From positions 1 through 64,000 of the forward strand of contig NZ_JNXT01000006.1 in NCBI RefSeq assembly GCF_000716675.1: a stretch of DNA of 64,000 bases, in the 5' to 3' direction. Of the stretch, positions 1 to 8,531 are shown piece by piece. Origin of the DNA: Streptomyces alboflavus (GTDB lineage: Bacteria > Actinomycetota > Actinomycetes > Streptomycetales > Streptomycetaceae). Position 1 is the stretch's first letter. Each line of letters starts with the position of its first letter. Both the position numbers and the translations under genes were made by a program. A model generated the notes under the pieces. The model saw nothing but the letters and a program-made list of their open reading frames with translations, searched no databases and was not told where the DNA came from.

Positions 1-4
1 GGCG

Positions 5-34
5 GGGGGCGCCCGGAACATTCCGGGCGCCCCC
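5..34. terminator. Stem-loop terminator after the TrkA pair
   Basis: A perfect 14-bp inverted repeat (GGGGGCGCCCGGAA with its complement) closes on a very short loop. It lies 20 bp past the stop codon of the leftward TrkA-type gene. There is no U tract, which is usual for Streptomyces intrinsic terminators. Confidence 0.75.
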
Positions 35-54
35 ACCTGCGTAGAGCCCAGGGG

Positions 55-723
55 CTAGACGTCGCGACGTACGGAGAGCAGATCCTCCAACTGCTCCTCC
101 CGCGCCTGCGCGGCGACAAAGAGAAGCTCGTCCCCCGCTTCGAGGGAGTCGTCCGGCGTCGGCGCCAGCACGCGCGTACCCCGGATGATGGTGACGAGCG
201 AGGTGTCCTCGGGCCACTGGACGTCCCCGACGCGGGTACCCGCGAGGGCGGACTCCGGCGGCAGCGTCAGCTCGACGAGGTTCGCGTCGCCGTGGCTGAA
301 GCGAAGAAGGCGGACGAGATCACCGACGCTCACCGCCTCCTCGACGAGCGCGGACATCAGCCGCGGCGTGGACACGGCGACGTCGACGCCCCAGGACTCG
401 TTGAAGAGCCACTCGTTCTTGGGGTTGTTGACGCGCGCGACGACCCGCGGGACGCCGTACTCGGTCTTGGCGAGCAGGGAGACGACGAGGTTGACCTTGT
501 CGTCGCCGGTGGCCGCGATGACCACGTTGCAGCGCTGCAGCGCCGCCTCGTCCAGCGAGGTGATCTCGCAGGCGTCGGCGAGCAGCCACTCGGCCTGCGG
601 GACGCGCTCGACGGAGATGGCCGTCGGCGCCTTGTCGACGAGCAGCACCTCGTGCCCGTTCTCCAGGAGCTCACCGGCGATGGAACGGCCCACCGCGCCC
701 GCTCCGGCAATGGCGACCCTCAT
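55..723 (-). CDS. TrkA family potassium uptake protein (second of pair)
   Basis: Cytosolic NAD(H)-binding regulatory subunit of a Trk/Ktr-type potassium channel or transporter, 222 aa. The N-terminus has the Rossmann signature (MRVAIAGAGAVGRSIAG) of a TrkA-N/RCK domain. The C-terminal ~80 residues fit a TrkA-C ligand-binding domain (GTRVGDVQWPEDTSLVTIIR). The ATG at 723 overlaps the TGA of the upstream TrkA gene, so the two are translationally coupled. Longer in-frame extensions upstream only translate the neighbour out of frame and are rejected. The partner membrane component is probably the KimA-like or another K+ permease; the KimA-like gene lies 4 kb away. Confidence 0.9.
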   Translation of the reverse strand: MRVAIAGAGAVGRSIAGELLENGHEVLLVDKAPTAISVERVPQAEWLLADACEITSLDEAALQRCNVVIAATGDDKVNLVVSLLAKTEYGVPRVVARVNNPKNEWLFNESWGVDVAVSTPRLMSALVEEAVSVGDLVRLLRFSHGDANLVELTLPPESALAGTRVGDVQWPEDTSLVTIIRGTRVLAPTPDDSLEAGDELLFVAAQAREEQLEDLLSVRRDV

Positions 724-1391
724 CAGTGACCGCCTTCCTCGGGGCCTTCGGCGAACGCGGCCTCGACCTTCTCCACCTCGTCGGTGCGCATCATCACGTG
801 CACCAGATCGCCCTCCTGGAGCACCGTCTGCGACGTCGGCAGGACGGCCTCGCCGAGCCGGGTGAGGAACGCGACGCGCACGCCGGTCTCCTCCTGCAGC
901 TGGCTGATCTTGTGCCCGATCCAGGCGGCGGACGCGTGCACCTCGGCGAGCTGTACGCCGCCGGTGGGGTCGCGCCACAGCGGCTCAGCGCCGGACGGCA
1001 GGAGCCGGCGCAGCATCTGGTCGGCGGTCCAGCGGACCGTGGCGACTGTGGGGATGCCGAGACGCTGGTAGACCTCGGCGCGGCGCGGGTCGTAGATACG
1101 GGCCGCGACGTTCTCGATGCCGAACATCTCGCGGGCCACCCGGGCGGCGATGATGTTGGAGTTGTCGCCGCTGGAGACGGCGGCGAAGGCGCCGGCGTCC
1201 TCGATGCCGGCCTCGCGCAGGGTGTCCTGGTCGAAGCCGACGCCGGTCACACGGCGGCCGCCGAAGCCGGAGCCCAGACGGCGGAATGCGGTGGGGTCCT
1301 GGTCGACGACGGCGACCGTGTGCCCCTGCTGTTCCAGGGTCTGCGCGAGAGCGGAACCGACTCTCCCGCAGCCCATGATGACGATGTGCAC
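723..1391 (-). CDS. TrkA family potassium uptake protein (first of pair)
   Basis: 222 aa with the same layout as its downstream partner: an N-terminal Rossmann motif (MHIVIMGCGRVGSALAQ), conserved acidic residues that bind the nucleotide ribose (VVDQD), and a C-terminal TrkA-C domain around residues 135-215. Paired RCK proteins usually form the gating ring of a K+ transporter and respond to NAD(H), ATP or c-di-AMP. The ATG start at 1391 is the first credible start in frame, and the 156-bp gap upstream presumably holds the promoter for the pair. The two copies probably arose by tandem duplication. Confidence 0.9.
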   Translation of the reverse strand: MHIVIMGCGRVGSALAQTLEQQGHTVAVVDQDPTAFRRLGSGFGGRRVTGVGFDQDTLREAGIEDAGAFAAVSSGDNSNIIAARVAREMFGIENVAARIYDPRRAEVYQRLGIPTVATVRWTADQMLRRLLPSGAEPLWRDPTGGVQLAEVHASAAWIGHKISQLQEETGVRVAFLTRLGEAVLPTSQTVLQEGDLVHVMMRTDEVEKVEAAFAEGPEEGGH

Positions 1392-1547
1392 GTCGTTACC
1401 CCGCGCTCCTCATGGCCCTCGTGACCTGCGTAAATGCCCTACTCATGACTCTCGCCCTCGAATGTTCCCCGGGAATGCTCGAGTCCACGTTAACGGCTTC
1501 TTCACCCGGGTCGGATACCGCGGGAGCGTCCGGGGCCGGGCGCGGGC

Positions 1548-1787
1548 TCACTCGACGGCGCGCAGCATGCTCTCCATGGACTGGACCCGGACGTTCAGCT
1601 CGGTGAGCTGGGTCCGTATGGCTTCCTGTTGGGCCGTGACCGAGTCCAGTGCCTTGCGGTAGCCCTCCATCGCCTGCGCGTACTCGATGTCGCGCTCGCG
1701 GCTGCGCTGCGTCTGGAACTTGGCCACCGCCACGATTGCGCCGGCAAGGATCAGGAAGAAGGCGATCGGGATGATCGCGTCGCTCAT
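1548..1787 (-). CDS. Small single-pass membrane protein with coiled coil
   Basis: 79 aa. Residues ~5-24 (IIPIAFFLILAGAIVAVAKF) form one transmembrane helix. The rest is a charged, Gln/Glu-rich helix (RERDIEYAQAMEGYRKAL onwards) likely to form a coiled coil in the cytoplasm. The ATG overlaps the TGA of the ArsR-like gene by 4 nt (ATGA), so the two are made together. It could be a membrane anchor or partner for the regulator or for the divergent MMPL exporter; that is inference. I do not recognise a named family beyond small actinobacterial membrane proteins. Confidence 0.75.
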   Translation of the reverse strand: MSDAIIPIAFFLILAGAIVAVAKFQTQRSRERDIEYAQAMEGYRKALDSVTAQQEAIRTQLTELNVRVQSMESMLRAVE

Positions 1788-2209
1788 TGGGGCGTCCCCT
1801 TTGGTGAGTGCTTTCCGGCTTCGCCCGTCCCGTCCGGTGGAGCGTCCGCCCCGTCGAGGCGGGCAGCCGCGAGAATCGTATCCACGTTCAACTGCACGTC
1901 AAAGGGTGCGAGTTCGAAGTACTTGAGGGCCTTGCCGTCGTCCGACAGCTCCAGCCTGCCGATCACGAGACCGGCCTTCTCCAGGCGTTCCAGATGCATG
2001 TACAGCAGGGGCCGGGAGACGCCGAGGCGGCGGGCGAGTTCGCTCACGTACAGCGGTCCTGTGGCCAGCTCCGTGATGATCCGGATGCGCTGGGCGTGGC
2101 CCACGGCCGCCAGGAAGGCCAGCAGCTCCTCGCTGTTCATGGCCTGCATGGCCCGCCTTCGCGCCGTCCCGATACCCGTCGGCCAAGGCTTACGCATGGC
2201 TTGAACCAC
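1784..2209 (-). CDS. ArsR/winged-helix family transcriptional regulator
   Basis: 141 aa winged-helix regulator. The HTH lies around residues 30-90 (AQRIRIITELATGPLYVSEL, then ARRLGVSRPLLYMHLERLEK), followed by a wing and a short C-terminal tail without metal-binding cysteines, so it need not be a metal sensor. The GTG at 2209 was chosen because GGAGGG sits 7 nt upstream; an ATG at 2149 or 2140 nearer the conserved domain is also possible. The gene is cotranscribed with the small membrane protein (4-nt overlap) and divergent from the MMPL exporter, which it probably represses through the repeats at 2246-2283. Confidence 0.8.
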   Translation of the reverse strand: MVQAMRKPWPTGIGTARRRAMQAMNSEELLAFLAAVGHAQRIRIITELATGPLYVSELARRLGVSRPLLYMHLERLEKAGLVIGRLELSDDGKALKYFELAPFDVQLNVDTILAAARLDGADAPPDGTGEAGKHSPKGTPQ

Positions 2210-2245
2210 TGTCAAACCCTCCGTCGATCGGACTCTTCCATTTCC

Positions 2246-2283
2246 GCGTGCCTGCTCACGGATCCTGCGTGCCTGCTCACGGA
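2246..2283. promoter_or_regulatory. Tandem 17-nt direct repeat, likely operator
   Basis: GCGTGCCTGCTCACGGA occurs at 2246-2262 and again, identical, at 2267-2283. The 21-nt period puts the copies on the same face of the helix. They lie in the intergenic region between the divergent ArsR-like gene and the MMPL exporter, which is where an operator for that regulator would be expected. Confidence 0.6.
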
Positions 2284-2367
2284 GCCAACCCGTTCGATCC
2301 TGACAGTTGACGTCTCAGACCTTCACCTGTCAGTCTCAACTTACACATGGAGGACGGGAGAGTCGCT

Positions 2368-4647
2368 ATGGCAGCGAGGGGGCCGGACATGAGGCGCGGA
2401 CCGAGGCGGTCGATGACGGTGCGGGTGGCACGGTGGAGCGCGCTGCATCCGTGGCGGGCGATCGTCGGCTGGTTCGTGTTCGTGGTGCTGTGCCTGGGGG
2501 CGGGCATCACGGCCGGGATGAACCAGGCGACGTCGGCGGACTTCCGCGTCGGCGAGGCCGGCCGCGCGGAGGCCATGGCGGCGCGGGGCGACCTCCAGAT
2601 CAAGCCCCTGGAGCAGATCCTCATCAGCGCCGAGCCGGGGCGGCGCCTGGACGCGCGAGCCGCCGACGCGGCCGTACAGGACGTCACCCGGCGCATGCGG
2701 GCGCTGCCGGAGGTCGACGAGGTCGCCGCGCCGGTCCGCTCCAAGGACGGCCGGGTCGTGCGGGTGCCCGTCACCCTGAAGGGCCCCGAGCAGGAGGGCA
2801 AGAAGAACGTCGTCCCGCTCCAGGCCGCGACCGAGAAGGTGAAGAAGGCCCACCCGGACGTCGTGGTGGAGGAGACCGGCGCCGCGTCCGTGAGCAAGGG
2901 CGTCAACGACCAGCGCGGCAAGGACCTGGCGTTCTCCGAGATGATCACGCTGCCGGTCACGCTGATCACGCTGGCCCTGGTGTTCGGCTCCGTCCTGATG
3001 GTCGGCGTACCGCTGCTGCTCGCCATCACCTCGATCATGGCGACCATGGGCCTGGCGATGCTCGCCTCGCACCTGCTGCCCGACACCGGCGTCGGGATGA
3101 ACATGATCCTGCTCATCGGCATGGCCGTCGGCGTCGACTACACGCTCTTCTACCTCAAGCGCGAACGCGAGGAGCGGGCCCGCGCCGGCGGCAGGCTCTC
3201 CGCGGAGGCGCTCGTCGAGACCGCCGCGGCGACCGCGGGCCGCGCCATCGTGATCTCCGGGCTCGCCGTGATCGTCTCCACCGCCGCGCTCTATCTCGCC
3301 GGGGACGTCATCTTCGACTCCCTCGCCACCGGCACCATCCTGGTCGTCGCCGTCGCCGTGGTCAGCTCCGTGACCGTGCTGCCCGCGATGCTCGTCAAGC
3401 TCGGGAAGCGCGCGGAGCGCCGCGCGGAGAAGCGCCGCGCGGCGGGCAAGACCGTGCGGTCCGACGCCGAGAAGAAGCCGGGCCGGGTCTGGAACGCCCT
3501 GCTCACCCCCGCCCGCAAGCGCCCCGCACTCACCCTGTGCCTGTCCGTCCTGATCCTGCTCGGCCTCTCGGCCCCCGCCGTGACCATGAAGCTCAAGGAC
3601 CCGGCCAGGGACAGCTTCTCCCGCGAGATCCCCGCCATGCAGGGCTACGACCGGCTGCTCGCCGCCTTCCCCGACCTGCGCATCCGCTACCAGGTCGTGG
3701 TCACGTCCGAGCCCGGCCAGGCCGGGCAGGTCACCGACGCCCTGCGCGCACTCGACCGCAAGGCCGCCGCCGACCCGCTCCTGGCCCGCCACGACCGCCC
3801 CGCCATCAAGACCTCCGCCGACCGCCGCGTCAGCACCCTGGACCTGGGCGCCCCGCACGCCACGTACTCCGACAAGGCCGTCCGGGCCCTCGACCACATC
3901 CGCGACGACTACCTGCCCGCGACCGTCGGCAAGCTCGACGGCGTCGAGAGCGCCGTCAGCGGTGACGTGCCGCGCGGCGTGGACTATGTGGACCACCAGA
4001 GCCAGAAGCTGCCGCTGGTCCTCGGCCTTCTGCTCCTGATGACGTTCGCGATGACGGTGTACGCGTTCCGGTCCGTCGTCCTCGGACTGCTCGGCGTCGG
4101 CCTGAACCTGCTGTCCGCCGCGTCCGCGCTCGGGCTGCTCGTGCTCGTCTTCCAGGGGGAGTGGGCCGAGGGCCTGCTGTCCTTCGTCTCCCTGCACGGC
4201 ATCTCGTCGCGCGTGCCGCTGTTCCTCTTCGTGATCCTCTTCGGGCTCTCGATGGACTACCAGGTGTTCGTGGTCAGCCGGATCCAGGAGGCCGCCCTGA
4301 ACGGCGTGCCCACCCGGCAGGCCGTCATCGACGGGATCGCGGCCTCCGCCAAGGTCGTCACCAGCGCGGCCATCGTCATGGTCACCGTCTTCGCGAGCTT
4401 CGTGATGCTGCACATCCTGGAGATGAAGCAGATGGGCTTCGTCCTCGCGGTGGCCGTCCTGCTCGACGCGTTCGTGATCCGCGTCATGATCCTGCCGTCG
4501 GCTCTGCTGCTGCTCGGCCGGGCGACGTGGTGGCCGTCGAAGGCGGTGCGGCGGGCCGAGGAGCGACTGACCCGCGGGTACGCGGCCCCGGCCGGAGAGA
4601 GCGCGGAGCCGCCGCTGGCGGGGGCGGGCACGGCCCGCGAGCGGTGA
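2368..4647 (+). CDS. MMPL/RND family exporter
   Basis: 759 aa, the usual size for actinobacterial MMPL proteins that export lipids or hydrophobic compounds across the plasma membrane using proton motive force. It has two repeats of an N-terminal helix, a large extracytoplasmic loop and a five- to six-helix bundle. TM4-like motifs GMAVGVDYTLFY (~residue 255) and GLSMDYQVFVVSR (~residue 630) carry the Asp-Tyr pairs thought to relay protons. The start at 2368 has GGGAG 7 nt upstream; an ATG at 2347 lacks a ribosome site. It is divergent from the ArsR-like/small membrane protein pair, its likely regulator. The substrate is unknown. Confidence 0.88.
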   Translation: MAARGPDMRRGPRRSMTVRVARWSALHPWRAIVGWFVFVVLCLGAGITAGMNQATSADFRVGEAGRAEAMAARGDLQIKPLEQILISAEPGRRLDARAADAAVQDVTRRMRALPEVDEVAAPVRSKDGRVVRVPVTLKGPEQEGKKNVVPLQAATEKVKKAHPDVVVEETGAASVSKGVNDQRGKDLAFSEMITLPVTLITLALVFGSVLMVGVPLLLAITSIMATMGLAMLASHLLPDTGVGMNMILLIGMAVGVDYTLFYLKREREERARAGGRLSAEALVETAAATAGRAIVISGLAVIVSTAALYLAGDVIFDSLATGTILVVAVAVVSSVTVLPAMLVKLGKRAERRAEKRRAAGKTVRSDAEKKPGRVWNALLTPARKRPALTLCLSVLILLGLSAPAVTMKLKDPARDSFSREIPAMQGYDRLLAAFPDLRIRYQVVVTSEPGQAGQVTDALRALDRKAAADPLLARHDRPAIKTSADRRVSTLDLGAPHATYSDKAVRALDHIRDDYLPATVGKLDGVESAVSGDVPRGVDYVDHQSQKLPLVLGLLLLMTFAMTVYAFRSVVLGLLGVGLNLLSAASALGLLVLVFQGEWAEGLLSFVSLHGISSRVPLFLFVILFGLSMDYQVFVVSRIQEAALNGVPTRQAVIDGIAASAKVVTSAAIVMVTVFASFVMLHILEMKQMGFVLAVAVLLDAFVIRVMILPSALLLLGRATWWPSKAVRRAEERLTRGYAAPAGESAEPPLAGAGTARER

Positions 4648-4677
4648 GCGCGGCCGCGGCGCGCGGCCGCGAACGCT

Positions 4678-4725
4678 GAGTGGGTGGATCGGTCGGTGTG
4701 TGCACACCGACCGATCCACCCACTC
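4678..4725. terminator. Perfect 22-bp hairpin, bidirectional terminator
   Basis: A perfect 22-bp inverted repeat closes on the 4-nt loop GTGC, 30 bp after the MMPL stop. A shorter palindrome (CGCGGCCGCG repeated around GCG, 4650-4672) precedes it. The position between two genes on the same strand fits termination of the MMPL transcript. Confidence 0.75.
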
Positions 4726-4823
4726 ACCTTTTGAACATCTCTTTAATCTTCTCCCCAGAAGCTCTTGACAGGACCGGGGTACTGGGTGGGCGACGTGCTG
4801 ACGGAGCGCTTACGATCCTCTGC

Positions 4824-6872
4824 GTGTCCAAACTGACCGACGTGCCCAAACGGATCCTCATCGGGCGCGCACTGCGCAGCGACCGGCTCGGAGAAACGCT
4901 CCTGCCGAAGCGCATCGCCCTCCCCGTGTTCGCGTCCGACCCGCTGTCCTCCGTCGCGTACGCGCCCGGCGAGGTGCTGCTCGTCCTGTCCGTCGCGGGC
5001 GTCTCGGCCTACCACTTCAGCCCCTGGATCGCCGTCGCGGTCGTCGTGCTGATGTTCACGGTCGTCGCCTCGTACCGCCAGAACGTGCACGCGTACCCGA
5101 GCGGCGGCGGTGACTACGAGGTCGCCAACACCAACCTCGGGCCCAAGGCCGGACTGACCGTCGCGAGCGCGCTGCTCGTCGACTACGTCCTGACCGTGGC
5201 CGTGTCGATCTCCTCGGGCATCGAGAACCTGGGCTCGGCGGTCCCGTTCGTCGTGGAGCACAAGGTGCTCTGCGCGGTCGGCGTCATCGTGCTCCTGACC
5301 CTCATGAACCTGCGCGGCGTGAAGGAGTCCGGCAAGCTCTTCGCGATCCCGACGTACGTCTTCGTGGTCGGCGTCTTCCTCATGATCGCGTGGGGCGCCT
5401 ACCGGGGCCTGATCCTCGACGACACCATGAAGGCCCCGACGGCCGACTTCGAGATCAAGGCCGAGCACGAGGGCCTCGCGGGCTTCGCCATGGTCTTCCT
5501 GCTCCTGCGGGCCTTCTCCTCCGGCTGCGCCGCCCTCACCGGCGTCGAGGCGATCAGCAACGGCGTGCCCGCCTTCCGCAAGCCCAAGTCGAAGAACGCC
5601 GCGTCGACCCTCGCCCTGATGGGCGCGCTCGCCGTCACCATGTTCTGCGGCATCATCGGCCTCGCCATGGCGACGGACGTCAAGATGGCCGAGAAGCCCG
5701 CCAAGGACCTCCTGGAGAACGGCGTCCCGCTCGGCGGCGACTACGTCCAGAACCCGGTGATCTCCCAGGTCGCCGAGGCGGTCTTCGGCGACGGCAGCTT
5801 CCTCTTCATCGTCCTCGCCGCGGCCACCGCGCTTGTCCTCTTCCTCGCCGCCAACACGGCGTACAACGGCTTCCCGCTGCTCGGCTCGATCCTCGCGCAG
5901 GACCGCTACCTGCCGCGCCAGCTGCACACCCGCGGCGACCGCCTCGCCTTCTCCAACGGCATCGTGCTGCTCGCGGGCGCCGCCGCCATGCTCGTCTGGA
6001 TCTACGGCGCGGACTCCACCCGCCTCATCCAGCTCTACATCGTCGGCGTCTTCGTCTCCTTCACGCTCAGCCAGATCGGCATGGTCCGGCACTGGAACCG
6101 TCACCTGGCCACGGAGCGCGACCCGGGCAAGCGCCGCCACATGATCCGCTCCCGGGCGATCAACGCCTTCGGCGCCTTCTTCACCGGCCTGGTCCTGATC
6201 GTCGTCCTCGTCACGAAGTTCACGCACGGCGCGTGGGTGGCGCTGCTCGGCATGGTCATCTTCTACGCGACGATGACCGCGATCCGCCGCCACTACGACC
6301 GCGTCGCCCACGAGATCGCGGCCGCCGAGGGCCCCTCCGACGACAGCGTCCGCCCCTCCCGCGTGCACTCCATCGTCCTCGTCTCCAAGATCCACAAGCC
6401 GACGCTGCGGGCCCTCGCGTTCGCCAAGCTGATGCGCACGGACACCCTGGAGGCATTGAGCGTCAACGTCGACCCGGCCGAGACCAAGGCCCTGCGCGAC
6501 GAGTGGGAGCGCCGCAGCATCAGCGTGCCCCTGAAGGTCCTCGACTCGCCCTACCGCGAGGTCACCCGCCCGGTCATCGAGTACGTGAAGTCGCTGCGCC
6601 GGGAGAGCCCGCGCGACGCGGTCAGCGTGATCATCCCCGAGTACGTGGTGGGCCACTGGTACGAACACCTCCTCCACAACCAGAGCGCCCTGCGCCTCAA
6701 GGGCCGCCTGCTCTTCACCCCCGGCGTGATGGTGACCTCCGTCCCCTACCAGCTGGAGTCCTCCGAGGCGGCCAAGCGCCGGGCACGCAGGCGCCAGGAG
6801 TGGAACGCGCCGGGCTCGGTGCGGCGGGGGCCGGTGGAGAAGCGGGCGAAGGAGACGAGCAAGAAGGGGTGA
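4824..6872 (+). CDS. KimA-like APC superfamily potassium transporter
   Basis: 682 aa with about 12 transmembrane helices (residues ~30-490) and a soluble C-terminal USP-like domain (~residues 510-640). The N-terminal helix breaks FASDPLSSVAYAPGE and YPSGGGDYEVANTNLG, and FSSGCAALTGVEAISNGVPAF further on, match the K+/H+ symporter KimA (YdaO) rather than amino-acid permeases. Proximity to two TrkA-type genes supports a role in potassium uptake. The GTG at 4824 was chosen because the protein then begins as family members do; a TACGAT -10-like element ends 7 nt upstream, so the mRNA may be leaderless. The transported ion is inferred from family resemblance only. Confidence 0.82.
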   Translation: MSKLTDVPKRILIGRALRSDRLGETLLPKRIALPVFASDPLSSVAYAPGEVLLVLSVAGVSAYHFSPWIAVAVVVLMFTVVASYRQNVHAYPSGGGDYEVANTNLGPKAGLTVASALLVDYVLTVAVSISSGIENLGSAVPFVVEHKVLCAVGVIVLLTLMNLRGVKESGKLFAIPTYVFVVGVFLMIAWGAYRGLILDDTMKAPTADFEIKAEHEGLAGFAMVFLLLRAFSSGCAALTGVEAISNGVPAFRKPKSKNAASTLALMGALAVTMFCGIIGLAMATDVKMAEKPAKDLLENGVPLGGDYVQNPVISQVAEAVFGDGSFLFIVLAAATALVLFLAANTAYNGFPLLGSILAQDRYLPRQLHTRGDRLAFSNGIVLLAGAAAMLVWIYGADSTRLIQLYIVGVFVSFTLSQIGMVRHWNRHLATERDPGKRRHMIRSRAINAFGAFFTGLVLIVVLVTKFTHGAWVALLGMVIFYATMTAIRRHYDRVAHEIAAAEGPSDDSVRPSRVHSIVLVSKIHKPTLRALAFAKLMRTDTLEALSVNVDPAETKALRDEWERRSISVPLKVLDSPYREVTRPVIEYVKSLRRESPRDAVSVIIPEYVVGHWYEHLLHNQSALRLKGRLLFTPGVMVTSVPYQLESSEAAKRRARRRQEWNAPGSVRRGPVEKRAKETSKKG

Positions 6873-7094
6873 GGTGGCGCGGGCCTTCTCCGGCGGGTGG
6901 GCCCGCCCCGGCCGGGTGGGCCCGCCCCGGCGGCGTGGCCATGTCCCTGGCGGGCGGCGCGGAAAGGTGGACGTAGACTGGTCGGCTGTCGTCCGGACGT
7001 CCCCTGTTCTCCCCCTGTTCCCGCTGTTCCCGCTGTACTCGACGCCGTCGACCACTGTCCTTCCTTACCTCTTACGTTGTGGAGTCACCCCGCC

Positions 7095-8426
7095 ATGCAG
7101 GCTGAACCGAAGAACTCTCTGGTGGGCGAGGAGTACGAGGTCGAGGTCGGGCCGGTCGCGCACGGCGGGCACTGCGTCGCCCGTACGGCCGAGGGCCAGG
7201 TGCTCTTCGTACGGCACGCGCTGCCCGGCGAGAAGGTCGTCGCGCGCGTGACGGAGGGCGAGGAGGGCGCGCGCTTCCTGCGGGCCGACGCCGTGACGAT
7301 CCTGGACCCCTCCAAGGACCGCGTCGAGGCCCCCTGCCCCTTCGCGGGCCCCGGCCGCTGCGGCGGCTGCGACTGGCAGCACGCGAAGCCGGGCGCGCAG
7401 CGCCGCCTCAAGGGTGAGGTGATCGCCGAACAGCTGAAGCGGCTTGCCGGTCTTACGCCCGAGGAGGCGGGCTGGGACGGCACGGTGATGCCGGCCGAGG
7501 GCGACAAGCTCCCTGCCGGCGAGGTCCCGGCGTGGCGCACTCGCGTCCAGTACGCGGTCGACCCCGACTCCGGCCGCGCGGGCCTGCGCCGCCACCGCTC
7601 CCACGAGGTGGAACCGGTCGACCACTGCATGATCGCGGCTCCCGGAGTCACCGAACTGGGCATCGAGCGGCGCGACTGGCCCGGCATGGCGTCGGTCGAG
7701 GCGATCGCGGCGACGGGATCGCAGGACCGCCAGGTGATCCTGACGCCCCGGCCCGGGGCGCGCCTTCCTCTCGTCGAGCTCGACAAGCCGGTCTCGGTCC
7801 TCCGCGTGGAGGAGAAGGACGGCGGCGTGCACCGCGTCCACGGCCGCCCCTTCGTCCGCGAACGCGCCGACGGCCGTACGTACCGGGTGGGCAACGGCGG
7901 CTTCTGGCAGGTCCACCCGAAGGCGGCCGACACCCTGGTCACGGCCGTCATGCAGGGCCTGTTCCCGCGCAAGGGCGAGACGGCCCTCGACCTCTACTGC
8001 GGCGTGGGCCTGTTCGCGGGCGCCATCGCCGACCGCGTCGGCGACGAGGGCGCCGTCCTCGGCATCGAGTCCGGCAAACGCGCCGTCGAGGACGCCCGCC
8101 ACAACCTCGCCTCCTTCGACCGCGTCCGCATCGAACAGGGCAAGGTCGAGTCGGTCCTCCCGCGCACGGGCATCACCGAGGTCGACGTCATCGTCCTGGA
8201 CCCGCCCCGGGCGGGGGCGGGGAAGCAGACGGTGCGACACCTGGCCGGTCTTGGCGCGCGTCGGATCGCCTATGTGGCCTGCGATCCGGCTGCGCTGGCG
8301 CGGGACTTGGGGTACTTCCGGGAGGGGGGGTACAAGGTGCGGATGCTGCGGGCGTTTGATCTTTTCCCTATGACGCATCATGTGGAGTGCGTGGCTATTC
8401 TCGAGCCGGTCGCGAAGGGCGCCTGA
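7095..8426 (+). CDS. TRAM-domain 23S rRNA/tRNA (uracil-5)-methyltransferase
   Basis: 443 aa RlmD/TrmA-type enzyme that methylates C5 of a uridine in RNA using SAM. The N-terminal TRAM domain (~residues 8-65) is followed by a cysteine set that may hold a 4Fe-4S cluster (CPFAGPGRCGGCDW). The SAM-binding motif LDLYCGVGLFAG lies at ~296, the DPPRAGAGK motif at ~373, and the catalytic cysteine in YVACDPAAL at ~393. The ATG at 7095 has GGAG 11 nt upstream. Its final 69 bp recur at 43967-44035, so the gene is the integration target of the defence island. Codon use changes from about 8235, where T-ending codons become common, suggesting that the 3' end was replaced. Confidence 0.92.
   Translation: MQAEPKNSLVGEEYEVEVGPVAHGGHCVARTAEGQVLFVRHALPGEKVVARVTEGEEGARFLRADAVTILDPSKDRVEAPCPFAGPGRCGGCDWQHAKPGAQRRLKGEVIAEQLKRLAGLTPEEAGWDGTVMPAEGDKLPAGEVPAWRTRVQYAVDPDSGRAGLRRHRSHEVEPVDHCMIAAPGVTELGIERRDWPGMASVEAIAATGSQDRQVILTPRPGARLPLVELDKPVSVLRVEEKDGGVHRVHGRPFVRERADGRTYRVGNGGFWQVHPKAADTLVTAVMQGLFPRKGETALDLYCGVGLFAGAIADRVGDEGAVLGIESGKRAVEDARHNLASFDRVRIEQGKVESVLPRTGITEVDVIVLDPPRAGAGKQTVRHLAGLGARRIAYVACDPAALARDLGYFREGGYKVRMLRAFDLFPMTHHVECVAILEPVAKGA
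8358..8426 (+). repeat. attL-like copy of the island-flanking direct repeat
   Basis: The last 69 bp of the RNA methyltransferase gene, stop codon included, match 43967-44035 at 60 of 69 positions with no gaps. The longest identical run is the 20-mer CATCATGTGGAGTGCGTGGC at 8376-8395, the likely crossover core. Both copies encode the same C-terminus (FPMTHHVECVAILEPV). Insertion therefore left an intact gene on the left and an orphaned 3' fragment on the right. Confidence 0.85.
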
Positions 8427-8481
8427 CCTGCTGTTTCGTGCGCGTGCAGTACGTGCGGTGTGGGCGTTACGGGCGATAACT

Positions 8482-8500
8482 TGACGCTGAAATGACGCTC
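8482..8500 (+). promoter_or_regulatory. Paired TGACGCT repeats, left arm-type site
   Basis: TGACGCT at 8482 and TGACGCTC at 8493 are 11 nt apart, one helical turn, 87 bp inside the putative attL core. The same arrangement occurs inside the right end (43873-43891). The symmetry fits arm-type binding sites of a tyrosine recombinase or sites for an excisionase. The inference rests on position and sequence only. Confidence 0.6.
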
Positions 8501-8531
8501 GTTCTGATAGGTCGTCAGGCGGGGGCGGGCG

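Noticed and set aside
4648..4823. c-di-AMP (ydaO) riboswitch ahead of the KimA-like gene
   Set aside because: The leader is short, largely occupied by a terminator hairpin, and I could not fit the conserved ydaO core; the mRNA may even be leaderless.
6878..6945. Tandem GGGTGGGCCCGCCCCGG repeat as an operator or att site
   Set aside because: It is more likely part of a GC-rich terminator after the KimA-like gene; no dyad with regulatory context was seen.
8358..8426. tRNA-type attachment site
   Set aside because: No tRNA cloverleaf is present at either border; the target is the end of a protein-coding gene.
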